This document shows positions 8,270-16,563 of a DNA stretch of 64,000 nucleotides, in pieces (the first letter of the stretch is position 1; every line of letters starts with the position of its first letter). Both the position numbers and the translations under genes were made by a program. This DNA comes from an uncultured Holophaga sp. (GTDB lineage: Bacteria > Acidobacteriota > Holophagae > Holophagales > Holophagaceae), in NCBI RefSeq assembly GCF_963677305.1, contig NZ_OY781925.1, positions 2,457,501 to 2,521,500 of the forward strand, read 5' to 3'. Below the pieces are notes generated by a model that did no database searches, was not told the origin of the DNA, and worked only from the letters and a program-made list of their open reading frames with translations.

Positions 8270-9262
8270 TCAGCCCCGCCGGACTTCGAGGGGAATTCGC
8301 AAGGTCTCCCCGGGGGCCGGTGCCAAGCGGCGCATCTCTGCCTCGCCCACCACCCGGCCATCCTGGACAACCTGCACGCGGATCTCCATCTCCGCAGGCT
8401 CCACTTGGCCCTCCAGAGCAACCTGAAGCCCCTCCAGTGTGGCCGTGGGGGCAGCCAGGGCGCGCAAGGATGGCAGATGGGGCCTGGGCACCGCTGTGGG
8501 CGCGACAGCAGGCGCCTTGATACGCGGGATGGCCACATGCGGAACAGCCACCCTCGGAGCAGGAGACTTCAGAAAGGGGGCCTGGGAGGATGCATGCCCG
8601 TTGACCTTGGGGATGGCGGGCAGTCCCGGGAGCCTGGAAGCCGAACCCGCCGACCGGTTCTCGGCCCCATCACCCATGTGCTTGGCCTTGATGCCAGCGA
8701 GGGCCATGCGGGTAATGCCGCGCAACGTCTCGAAGACACCGCTCTCCTCGGAGGCGATGGCCTCGAAGCTGGGTGCGCCGCCCGGGTTGAGCTCGGCCTC
8801 GAGGGTCTCCACGGCCGTGATGGCCTTGAGGTCCCGCTTGTTCCACTGGAAAACCAGGGGCACCTCAGCAAGATCGATCCCCAGTTCCAGCAGGTTCTCC
8901 CGCAGGTTCTGCAGGCTCTCCCGGTTGGCCTCCTGCATGGGAAGCTGGCTGTCGGCCACGAAGACGATGCCGTCCACCCCCTTGAGCACCAGCTTGCGGG
9001 TGGCGTTGTAGAAGACCTGACCGGGGACGGTGTAGAGCTGGAGCTTGGTCTTGAAGCCGCCAATGGTGCCGACATCAAGGGGCAGGAGATCGAAGAAGAG
9101 GGTCCGGTCCGTCTCGGTGTTGAGCGAGACCATCTCGCCCCGGGACTTCTGCGAAGTCTTGCCATAGATCGTGTTGAGATTGGTCGTCTTCCCGCACAGA
9201 CCCGGCCCGTAGTAGACGATCTTGGCCGTCATCTGCCGGGTGGCGTGGTTGAAGAAAACCAT
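8270..9262 (-). CDS. MglA-like small GTPase with a long Pro/Ala-rich C-terminal extension
   Basis: 330 residues. The first ~195 form a Ras-like GTPase of the MglA/GliA type: P-loop GPGLCGKT (19-26), DLLPLDVGTIGGFKTKLQLYTVPGQ spanning the switch/G3 region, and FQWNKRDL as the G4 motif. MglA sets cell polarity and motility in Myxococcus and is widespread in Acidobacteriota. Canonical MglA ends near residue 195. Here about 135 further residues follow: a proline/alanine-rich linker (about 225-265) and a small C-terminal segment rich in beta-type residues. No MglB (roadblock) GAP gene is adjacent. The next gene is LolA-like and translationally linked. Confidence 0.9.
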   Translation of the reverse strand: MVFFNHATRQMTAKIVYYGPGLCGKTTNLNTIYGKTSQKSRGEMVSLNTETDRTLFFDLLPLDVGTIGGFKTKLQLYTVPGQVFYNATRKLVLKGVDGIVFVADSQLPMQEANRESLQNLRENLLELGIDLAEVPLVFQWNKRDLKAITAVETLEAELNPGGAPSFEAIASEESGVFETLRGITRMALAGIKAKHMGDGAENRSAGSASRLPGLPAIPKVNGHASSQAPFLKSPAPRVAVPHVAIPRIKAPAVAPTAVPRPHLPSLRALAAPTATLEGLQVALEGQVEPAEMEIRVQVVQDGRVVGEAEMRRLAPAPGETLRIPLEVRRG

Positions 9263-9337
9263 ACTGATGAACCTCTTTAGCTCCGGCCAGTCTACATGGT
9301 ACAGCGGAGCGGGCCAATAGGGGAAAGCGGAAGGCTA

Positions 9338-10018
9338 TCAACAGCTCCGCATGACCCCAACCAGGACCCCCTGAATGGCGACGCGGTCAGGGGAGTAGCA
9401 CCGGGGGCTGAGATCCGGATTGTGGGGAATGAGCCAGACCCCCTGGATGTCCCGCCGATATTCCTTCAGGGTGGCCTCCTCCCCGTCGATGAGGGCGACC
9501 ACGCGGTCCCCGTTCCGGTATTCGCCCCGCTTCTGGAGTACCGCCAGATCCCCATCCAGAATGGCGTCATCCACCATGGACTCCCCCCGTACCCTCAGGA
9601 CGAAGAGCCCTTCACGCTCACGGTGGATGCTGTTGGGCACCTCCAGGGGGATCGCCCGGGTCTCCGGGATGATCGGGGCACCGGCAGCCACATCTCCACA
9701 GAAGGGAATCAGGCGCCCACTGGGACGATCCTGGATGGGCGGCGGAGGCTCAGGTCTCGGTTCCTGGGCCATGGATGCGAGTACGATGTTGTTCCCCTTG
9801 CCGTGGCTGCGGTCCAGGAATCCTTTTTCGATAAGATGCTGCACATGTTTGTGAATGGTGCTGACAGCGCTGGACCCGACACCATCGGCGATCTCCTTGA
9901 GGGTCGGACTCCGGCCCTCCTCTTCCAGAAAGGTACGGATGAACTGGATCACCGAGAGCTGCCGCTTTGTCAGATTCGTGGATTTCATGCATCCAAATCT
10001 AGGCAAAGGACGGTTCAT
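9338..10018 (-). CDS. lexA: LexA repressor (SOS response)
   Basis: 226 residues from the ATG at 10018, which has an AAGG ribosome-binding site seven bases upstream. Family alignment would also allow the ATG at 9988, giving MKSTNLTKRQ as the first residues. The N-terminal winged helix covers LTKRQLSVIQFIRTFLEEEG through SSAVSTIHKHVQHLIEKGFL. The S24 protease domain has the Ala112-Gly113 self-cleavage site (CGDVAAGAPI), Ser147 (VRGESM) and Lys185 (EATLKEYRR). RecA filaments trigger autocleavage after DNA damage and derepress SOS genes. I could not identify a LexA box with confidence in the divergent region before korA. Confidence 0.92.
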   Translation of the reverse strand: MNRPLPRFGCMKSTNLTKRQLSVIQFIRTFLEEEGRSPTLKEIADGVGSSAVSTIHKHVQHLIEKGFLDRSHGKGNNIVLASMAQEPRPEPPPPIQDRPSGRLIPFCGDVAAGAPIIPETRAIPLEVPNSIHREREGLFVLRVRGESMVDDAILDGDLAVLQKRGEYRNGDRVVALIDGEEATLKEYRRDIQGVWLIPHNPDLSPRCYSPDRVAIQGVLVGVMRSC

Positions 10019-10174
10019 GGTCAAACCTTTTTTTCGTTTTTTTTCGCCAGATCCACCGCATAAGAGACTCACTTTGGCGAAAAAACAGTCCACCCAGAAC
10101 GAATTTCCAACCAGGGTTACCCGAGTTGCAGGAGATACGCATGACCAGACATCGGAACCGCGAGGAGGCTCGAG

Positions 10175-11944
10175 ATGACGTCCATCAATGACTTCGCCAT
10201 CGAGGTGGCGACCGTCAACGGCTCCGGAAGCCAGACGGCCAACAACGTCCTGATGCGGGCCATCTTCCAGATGGGTGTCCCCGTGATCGGCAAGAACTAT
10301 TTCCCTTCGAACATCTCAGGCATGCCCACCTGGTTCCAGATCCGGCTCAGTGCCCGGGGCTATTCGGCCCGGAAGCCCGGCATCGACCTCATGGTCTGTC
10401 TCAACCCCGAGACGGCAGCGGCGGATCTGGCCAAGCTCCCCCCCGGCGCGACCTGCGTCTTCGACCAGCTGCTGGGACTCAGGCGGGAGGATGTGACGCT
10501 CTATCCAGTCCCCTTCCAGGAGCTGGTCAAGGCCAGCTGCCCGGAGATGAAGTTCCAGAGGCTGGTCAAGAACATGGTCTATGTCGGCGTCCTGGCCAGG
10601 ATCCTGGGCATTGAGCTTGAGGAGACCTTCCGTGCCCTTGCCCGCCACCTCAAGGGGAAGGCAGAGGCCATGAACCGGACCGCCCTGGAGGCCGGCTACC
10701 AGTGGGCCCAGGCCAATCTTCCGGACCAGGACCGGCTCCGGGTGGAGCGCATGGCCACCGATCCCGATCTCCTCATGATGGATGGCAATACGGCCTGTGC
10801 CCTGGGCGCCCTCTTCGCCGGCGTATCCGTGGTGGGCTGGTATCCCATCACCCCCAGTACCAGCATTGTGGATACCCTCGCCGAATACGCTGAGACCCAC
10901 CGGGTCGATCCTGAAACAGGCCAGTCCACCGTCGCCATCCTCCAGGTCGAGGACGAGCTGGCCAGCGCCGGTGTCGTCGTCGGCGCTGGCTGGGCAGGGG
11001 CCCGGGCCATGACGGCCACCTCGGGGCCCGGCATCTCCCTGATGAGCGAGTTCATCGGCCTGGCCTACTATGCCGAGATCCCCGGTGTCTTCTTCGACGT
11101 CCAGCGGGTGGGACCCTCCACAGGCCTGCCGACCCGGAGCAGCCAGTCGGACATCGAGATCTGCGCCAAGGCCAGCCATGGCGACACCCTCCACATCAAC
11201 CTGTACCCCGCCACCATGGAGGAGTGCTTCCGCTTCTCCTATGACGCCTTTGATCTTGCGGAGCGCTTCCAGACCCCCGTCTTCCTGGTGAGTGACCTCG
11301 ACCTGGGGATGCAGAGCTGGATCACCAAGCCCTTCAGCTATCCAGAAGGCCCCCTGGACCGCGGCAAGGTCCTGGACGAGGAAGGTCTCAAGGCTGTCCA
11401 GGACTGGGGCCGCTACCGCGACCCGGATGGCGATGGCATCCCCTGGCGGACCCTCCCCGGCACCCCCGGGGGCAAGGGGGCCTATTTCACCCGAGGCTCC
11501 GGACACAACGAACGTGCAGGTTACACCGAAAAGCCGGAGGAGTTCGTCCAGATCCTGGACCGCCTGAAGCGCAAGGTCCTCGGGGCGGCCCGGGTGCTCC
11601 CCGGGCCGGTGATCCATAGCCAGGGAGCCAAGCGGGGGATCGTCGCCTATGGTTCCAGCGACTCGGCGGTCCAGGAAGCCCTCGACATCCTGCGCGAGAC
11701 CCATGGCATCACCCTGGACTACCTCCGGGTCAGGGCCATGCCCTTCTCCGACCAGGTGGGAGACTTCCTGCACGCCATGGAACACACTTTTGTCGTTGAG
11801 CAGAACCGCGATGGCCAGATGGCCACCCTGCTGCGGGACGCCTTCCCCCGGGAGGCCTGCCGCCTCCGGAATGTGCTCCACTACGACTCGACGCCCATCA
11901 CCGCCGAGTCCATCGTCAACCAGATCCTCCCCCAGGTGCTGTGA
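10175..11944 (+). CDS. korA: 2-oxoacid:ferredoxin oxidoreductase, fused gamma-alpha subunit
   Basis: 589 residues. The N-terminal ~190 residues are the gamma-type domain (NGSGSQTANNVLMRAI ... GKNYFPSNISGMPTWFQIR). The alpha domain follows with GWYPITPSTSIVDTLAEYAE and TSGPGISLMSEFIGLAYYAEIP. With KorB it oxidatively decarboxylates a 2-oxoacid, most often 2-oxoglutarate, to the acyl-CoA while reducing ferredoxin, or runs the reverse carboxylation in the reductive TCA direction. The ATG at 10175 has a strong GAGGAGG site (10162-10168). The stop overlaps the start of korB. Substrate specificity (2-oxoglutarate versus other acids) is assigned by overall resemblance. Confidence 0.92.
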   Translation: MTSINDFAIEVATVNGSGSQTANNVLMRAIFQMGVPVIGKNYFPSNISGMPTWFQIRLSARGYSARKPGIDLMVCLNPETAAADLAKLPPGATCVFDQLLGLRREDVTLYPVPFQELVKASCPEMKFQRLVKNMVYVGVLARILGIELEETFRALARHLKGKAEAMNRTALEAGYQWAQANLPDQDRLRVERMATDPDLLMMDGNTACALGALFAGVSVVGWYPITPSTSIVDTLAEYAETHRVDPETGQSTVAILQVEDELASAGVVVGAGWAGARAMTATSGPGISLMSEFIGLAYYAEIPGVFFDVQRVGPSTGLPTRSSQSDIEICAKASHGDTLHINLYPATMEECFRFSYDAFDLAERFQTPVFLVSDLDLGMQSWITKPFSYPEGPLDRGKVLDEEGLKAVQDWGRYRDPDGDGIPWRTLPGTPGGKGAYFTRGSGHNERAGYTEKPEEFVQILDRLKRKVLGAARVLPGPVIHSQGAKRGIVAYGSSDSAVQEALDILRETHGITLDYLRVRAMPFSDQVGDFLHAMEHTFVVEQNRDGQMATLLRDAFPREACRLRNVLHYDSTPITAESIVNQILPQVL

Positions 11945-12975
11945 TGAGTGCTGCCCCCGAATCCACCAACCGTCTGGGTCTCAGCCGCCAGGACTACGGC
12001 GGGGCCAAGTCCACGCTCTGTGTGGGCTGCGGCCATGAAGGCATCACCCTCCAGATCATCCAGGCCGCCTTCGACCTGGGCCTGGAGATGCACCAGGTCG
12101 CCAAGATCTCCGGTATCGGCTGCTCCAGCAAGACGCCGGCCTACTTCCTGAAGGGCTCCTGGGGATTCAACTCGGTCCACGGACGGGCAGCCCCGGTCTG
12201 CACTGGCGCCGCCCTGGCCAATCGCTCCCTGAAGAACATCCTCATCAGCGGGGATGGCGACTCCATGTCCATCGGACTGAATCACTTCTCCCACATGGTC
12301 AGGCGCAATGTACCTGTGGTCTACATCGTGGAGGACAATGGCGTCTATGCCCTCACCAAGGGACAGTTCTCAGCCACCGCCGACAAGGGTTCAATCCTGA
12401 AGCATGGCCAGATCAACCACCTGCCCCCAGTGGACCCCTGCACCCTGGCCCTTGAGATGGGCTGCGGCTTCGTGGCCCGGGCCTTCAGTGGCAGCCCCAG
12501 ACAGCTCAACACCCTGCTCAAGGCGGCCCTCGCCCACAAGGGAACAGCCGTCCTTGATGTCATCAGCCCCTGCGTCACCTGGAACAACCACGAGGGCAGT
12601 ACCCGCTCCTACCAGAGCGCCAAGAACCGGGAAGTTCCGCTCCACGAGCTGGGCTATATCGCCCCCTTCCACACCGCCGAGGCCGAACTGGCCCCGGGAG
12701 AAGCCCGCGAAGTGACCTTCCCGGACGGGAGTCTGCTGACTCTCCGGAGCATCCGGGAGGACTACGACCCCACGGACCGCACCGCCGCCTGGAGTAACAT
12801 CCACGCCTCCCGCGCCAAGGGCGAGCTCCTCACCGGCCTCCTCTTCCTAGAGCAGGGGCAGCCGACGCTCCACGACTACCTGAACCAGGCTGCAACCCCC
12901 ATCACCGCCCTGCCCCAGAGCACCCTCAAACCGGGGCCCGAGGTGCTCAAGGCGATCATGGAAGAGCTGAAGTAG
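11944..12975 (+). CDS. korB: 2-oxoacid:ferredoxin oxidoreductase beta subunit
   Basis: 343 residues from the ATG at 11944, which overlaps the korA stop (TGATG); a GTG one codon earlier is possible. It binds thiamine diphosphate and a [4Fe-4S] cluster. Motifs include CVGCGHEGITLQIIQ, GIGCSSKTPAYF, the Mg/ThDP motif GDGDSMSIGLNHF, and NGVYALTKGQFS. The CxxC and GIGC cysteines are probably cluster ligands. There is no separate ferredoxin-type delta subunit gene, as in other two-subunit KorAB enzymes. The stop codon TAG abuts the stop of the convergent response-regulator gene with no intervening base (TAGCTA). Confidence 0.93.
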   Translation: MSAAPESTNRLGLSRQDYGGAKSTLCVGCGHEGITLQIIQAAFDLGLEMHQVAKISGIGCSSKTPAYFLKGSWGFNSVHGRAAPVCTGAALANRSLKNILISGDGDSMSIGLNHFSHMVRRNVPVVYIVEDNGVYALTKGQFSATADKGSILKHGQINHLPPVDPCTLALEMGCGFVARAFSGSPRQLNTLLKAALAHKGTAVLDVISPCVTWNNHEGSTRSYQSAKNREVPLHELGYIAPFHTAEAELAPGEAREVTFPDGSLLTLRSIREDYDPTDRTAAWSNIHASRAKGELLTGLLFLEQGQPTLHDYLNQAATPITALPQSTLKPGPEVLKAIMEELK

Positions 12976-13872
12976 CTAGGAGAAGACGACCTGATTGCCG
13001 CCACGGAGGATGGCCCGGTTAAGGGCCTCCTCCGTGGCGATCTTGAGGTCAGTGAGCATGTCCCCCCGGGTGGGCACCAGGGAGGCCACCCCCAGGCTGG
13101 CGGTCAGAATGCCGATCCGGGAGTGGGGGTTGGGAATGGCAGCCGTGTAGACCTCGGCCCGGAATCGCTCACTCACCGAAACCGCCCCGATGTTGTCCGT
13201 CTCGGGAAGGATGCTGATGAAGCCGGTGCCCCCGTAGCGCCCCATGAGATCCCCGGCCCGCTGGATGCCCTTCACAAACACGGCAGCCAGACGGCGCTGG
13301 CACTCCTCGGCGGCATGCCGCCCGTGGCTCTGCTGATAGGCCTCGAAGTGATCCAGCGTCACCAGCAGGAGAGCCAGGGAGGTGCGGTTGCGGGCGGCCC
13401 GTCGCCATTCCACCAGGAGCTGCTCCTCCATATGGGCCTCGTTGGGCATGCCGGTCACCGGATCGATCCAGGAGACCTGGTTGACGATGGCCCGGTACTG
13501 GCCGATCTCCAAGTGCTGGCGGATCCTGGCCCGGATCACCGAGGGGCGCAGAGGCCTGGGCAGGAAGTCGGTGAAGCCGGCCTCCAGGGCACGGGCTTCA
13601 TCCTCCTCCGCCTCCCGGGTGCCGCAGAGAAGCAGAGGCGTTTCCCTGCCCGCACACTCCCGCCGGAGCATCCGCCCGGCTTCGAGGACATCCATCCCCG
13701 ATAGACCCGCATCCAGGACCACCAGGTCGGGGGCCGCTCGTCGGACCGTCTCGAGGCCACTGGCGAAATCCTGTGCTTCAAGGAGCTCGTAAGGGCCCCC
13801 CAGAAGGCCCCGGAAGAGTCCGGCCCCTTCGGGAGAGGGGTCCACGATCAGGATCGAAGGCTTGCCGGGCAT
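12976..13872 (-). CDS. Response regulator with degenerate GGDEF domain
   Basis: 298 residues. A receiver domain (about 5-120) has the phospho-acceptor Asp54 (DLVVLDAGLSG), but arginine (R106, in LPRPLRP) in place of the usual lysine. A GGDEF-fold domain follows (about 135-295). Its active-site loop reads GGTGF (214-218) instead of GGDEF/GGEEF, so both the metal-binding acid and the following Glu are missing and diguanylate cyclase activity is unlikely. It may bind GTP or c-di-GMP or act as an output scaffold. The ATG at 13872 has GGAG six bases upstream; longer in-frame readings enter the divergent topoisomerase gene. Confidence 0.85.
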   Translation of the reverse strand: MPGKPSILIVDPSPEGAGLFRGLLGGPYELLEAQDFASGLETVRRAAPDLVVLDAGLSGMDVLEAGRMLRRECAGRETPLLLCGTREAEEDEARALEAGFTDFLPRPLRPSVIRARIRQHLEIGQYRAIVNQVSWIDPVTGMPNEAHMEEQLLVEWRRAARNRTSLALLLVTLDHFEAYQQSHGRHAAEECQRRLAAVFVKGIQRAGDLMGRYGGTGFISILPETDNIGAVSVSERFRAEVYTAAIPNPHSRIGILTASLGVASLVPTRGDMLTDLKIATEEALNRAILRGGNQVVFS

Positions 13873-14017
13873 GGGAGTCTCCACAGGACAGAGCTGGGGT
13901 GGGATCGGATGCCCCCATCTTACGCCCCATGAGCCTTTGCGCCACCGGCCCCCGGCAGGTCGCCGGAAACGGCGCCCTCGGGCATAATCGATCATTCCAA
14001 CAGACGACGGTCGGGAA

Positions 14018-16300
14018 TTGCGCCTCATCATCAGCGAAAAACCAAGTATGGGCCGCGCCATCGCGGCCGCCCTGGGGATCCAGGGCAGCGGCAGGAGCTT
14101 CATCCAGGGAAAGGACACCCTCATCACCTGGTGTGTGGGCCACCTGGTGGAGGCCCTGGCCCCGGAGGGCTACGACCCCGGGCTCAAGGCCTGGAGGCTG
14201 GAGACCGTCCCCTTCTTTCCCGAGCCCTTCCGCTACGCCCCCATCGAGAGCTCCCGGGACCAGTATGAAGTGGTGGCCCGGCTCCTGAAGCGCGATGACG
14301 TGACCGAGGTGGTGAACGCCACGGACGCCGGGCGCGAGGGCGAACTGATCTTCGACCTCGTCTACCGGCTGGCGGAGTGTTCAAAGCCGGTACTGCGATT
14401 CTGGACCTCCAGCCTCACCGATGACGCCATCCGGGAGGCCTACGCCGCCATGAAGCCCGGCGAAGCCTACACAGGGCTGCGGGATGCCGCCCGCTGCCGC
14501 CAGGAGGCCGACTGGCTCGTGGGCATCAACTGCACCCGCACTCAGACCCTGGTGATGCGCCGGTCAGGCGGAGAGGGAGTCTACTCGGTGGGGCGCGTCC
14601 AGACTCCCACCCTTGCTCTCTTGGTGAACCGGGAACTTGAGATCACCCACTTCACCCCCAAGGACTTCTGGACCCTCTGGGGAGTCTTCGCTGCCCCTGA
14701 GGGCACGTACAAGGGCAAGTGGTTCCAGAAGGTTGACGGGCGGGACCAGGACCGCTTCGAGAAGGAGGAGGAGGCCAGGGCCCTGGCGGAGCGCCTGGCG
14801 CGCAAGCCCGGCAAGGTGGTCAGCGCCGCCTCAAAAACCGAAAAGAAGCGCCCCGAGCTGCTCTATGACCTCACCACCCTCCAGAAGGAGGCCAACAAAC
14901 GCTTCGGATTCACCGCCGAGCACACCCTGGAAGTGGCCCAGGAGCTCTACGAGTCCAAGCTCATCAGCTACCCCCGCACCAACTCCCGCTACCTCACCGA
15001 AGCCGACGCCCAGAAGGCCCCGGGTTGGATCAAGTCCATCGGCGCCGGCCAGCTGGAGCCCCTCAAGCCGTTCGTGGCCCGCCTGCGGGAGCGCTGGCCC
15101 GTCAAGCTGGACAAGCGCTTCGTCAACGACAAGGAGGTGGAGGATCATTCCGCCCTGGTGCCCACCGAGAACCCGGCCCGCAGCCTCAGTGGCGACAAGC
15201 TGAAGATCTACGAACTCATCGCCCGGCGCTTCCTTGCGGCCTATTTCCCTGAGCGCATCGAGGCCAAGACCACCCTCATCACCCAGGTGGAGGACCAGAC
15301 CTTCAAGACCACGGGCACCGTCGTGAAAGAGCTGGGCTGGTCCGAGGTGGACCCCCCCCACAGCCGTCCCAAGAAAGAAGCCAAGGCCAAGGACGGCGAA
15401 GGCGAAGAACCCGAGGAGGACGAGGACTCCGGCTCCCTCCCGGCTGTGAAGAAGGGCCAGACGGTGGAGACGAAGGAGCTTTACCCCAAGGCTGGCAAGA
15501 CTTCGCCCCCCAAGCGCATGAGCGAAGCAGACCTCCTGGGTGCCATGCAGGGCGCCGGACGCGAGCTGGAGGATGACGAGCTCAAGGGCGCCATGAAGGA
15601 CTGCGGCCTGGGCACCCCCGCCACCCGGGCCAACATCATCGAAACCCTCCTCAAGCGGGCCTACGTCGAACGCAGGCGCAACATCCTGCAGCCCACCGCC
15701 AAAGGCATCGAGCTCATCCAGGGACTCCAGGCGGAGACCCTCACCAGCCCCCAGCTCACAGGCGAGTGGGAGGCCGAGATGGAGCGGATCCGGCGTGGTG
15801 AGGCCCAGCGGGGGGCCTTCATGGAGCGCATCCGGGGCTTCGTCGCGGAGCTGGTGACCCAGATCAAGGCCAAGGCCCCCGCCAGCTCCAGGCGCATCTT
15901 CGGGCCGGTGGTGGGCACCTGTCCCCGCTGCGGTTCCAACCTCCACCAGCGCGACTGGGAGGGGCGCCACTACGTCAAGTGCGCCGCCCAGAAGGACCCC
16001 GAATGCAGGGTCTCCTACGACACCGACCTCGAAGGGAAACCCCTGGAAACCTGCCGCTTCTGCCAGGGCCCTGTACGGGCCACCCGCAACGGCTCGAAGA
16101 TCTGCGCCCTCTGCGACCGGTGGCAGGAAGAGCGCCAGCCCGCCGCCACGGCGCCACCGCCGACCCAACCCTGCCCGGCCTGCGGACAGGAGGCCCGGGT
16201 CATCCCCAGCACCCGCCGCGGGGAGTTCTTCATCAAGTGCGGGGCCTGCGGCACCCTCTCGCCCAGTCAGCCCCAGAAGATGGAAGCGGCAGGAGACTGA
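14018..16300 (+). CDS. topB: DNA topoisomerase III (type IA)
   Basis: 760 residues from a TTG start (reads MRLIISEKPSMGRAIAAALG). The TOPRIM domain carries the acidic triad region (NATDAGREGELIFDLVYRLA), and the catalytic tyrosine lies in LISYPRTNSRYL. The enzyme nicks one strand through a 5'-phosphotyrosine and resolves recombination and replication intermediates. An unusual acidic/lysine-rich insert (about 450-480, KKEAKAKDGEGEEPEEDEDS) lies before the C-terminal half. The tail has three zinc-ribbon-like Cys clusters (CPRCGSN, CRFCQGP...CALC, CPACGQE...CGACG). It is divergent from the response-regulator gene with a 145-bp gap. Confidence 0.94.
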   Translation: MRLIISEKPSMGRAIAAALGIQGSGRSFIQGKDTLITWCVGHLVEALAPEGYDPGLKAWRLETVPFFPEPFRYAPIESSRDQYEVVARLLKRDDVTEVVNATDAGREGELIFDLVYRLAECSKPVLRFWTSSLTDDAIREAYAAMKPGEAYTGLRDAARCRQEADWLVGINCTRTQTLVMRRSGGEGVYSVGRVQTPTLALLVNRELEITHFTPKDFWTLWGVFAAPEGTYKGKWFQKVDGRDQDRFEKEEEARALAERLARKPGKVVSAASKTEKKRPELLYDLTTLQKEANKRFGFTAEHTLEVAQELYESKLISYPRTNSRYLTEADAQKAPGWIKSIGAGQLEPLKPFVARLRERWPVKLDKRFVNDKEVEDHSALVPTENPARSLSGDKLKIYELIARRFLAAYFPERIEAKTTLITQVEDQTFKTTGTVVKELGWSEVDPPHSRPKKEAKAKDGEGEEPEEDEDSGSLPAVKKGQTVETKELYPKAGKTSPPKRMSEADLLGAMQGAGRELEDDELKGAMKDCGLGTPATRANIIETLLKRAYVERRRNILQPTAKGIELIQGLQAETLTSPQLTGEWEAEMERIRRGEAQRGAFMERIRGFVAELVTQIKAKAPASSRRIFGPVVGTCPRCGSNLHQRDWEGRHYVKCAAQKDPECRVSYDTDLEGKPLETCRFCQGPVRATRNGSKICALCDRWQEERQPAATAPPPTQPCPACGQEARVIPSTRRGEFFIKCGACGTLSPSQPQKMEAAGD

Positions 16301-16316
16301 ACCCCAAGGACACCCA

Positions 16317-16374
16317 TTGCCGGATGCCGCAATTGGGCACCAACCGCCACATGCCGCGATTGATTTTGCCGGAT
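16317..16374 (+). repeat. Short direct-repeat array upstream of the hydrogenase promoter
   Basis: TTGCCGGAT occurs at 16317-16325 and 16366-16374, and TGCCGC(A/G)ATTG at 16325-16335 and 16352-16362, in an otherwise AT-rich gap. The copies lie 60-115 bp upstream of the sigma-54-like promoter at 16433, the usual range for enhancer-binding activator sites. Binding by an activator is inferred. Confidence 0.45.
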
Positions 16375-16432
16375 ATGGCATTTGAATTGATATTTTTTTC
16401 GCGAAACCCTTGACTCATCGGGAGAGGGAGGA

Positions 16433-16448
16433 TGGCACGGCTTTGGCT
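16433..16448 (+). promoter_or_regulatory. Sigma-54-type (-24/-12) promoter for the hydrogenase operon
   Basis: TGGCACGGCTTTGGCT matches TGGCACG-N4-TTGCW with the invariant GG and GC exactly ten bases apart; one mismatch lies in the -12 box. Transcription would start near 16459, about 105 bases before the hydA ATG. The direct repeats at 16317-16374 could be activator sites. Confidence 0.6.
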
Positions 16449-16563
16449 CATCAGGGTAGCCAAGCCTTGACTGACCTCCCATCACCCCGGGAGCTGGGAG
16501 AAGCGCTGTCCATCAGCGCGGCTCCAGCCTGTACCCGGTCTCCGCCCGACAGAAAGCAAGGAC

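Noticed and set aside
8102..9280. Long plus-strand frame opposite the MglA-like gene
   Set aside because: It is the mirror of a high-GC gene; its translation has repetitive Gly/His/Leu content and no family pattern, while the minus strand encodes a GTPase with all motifs.
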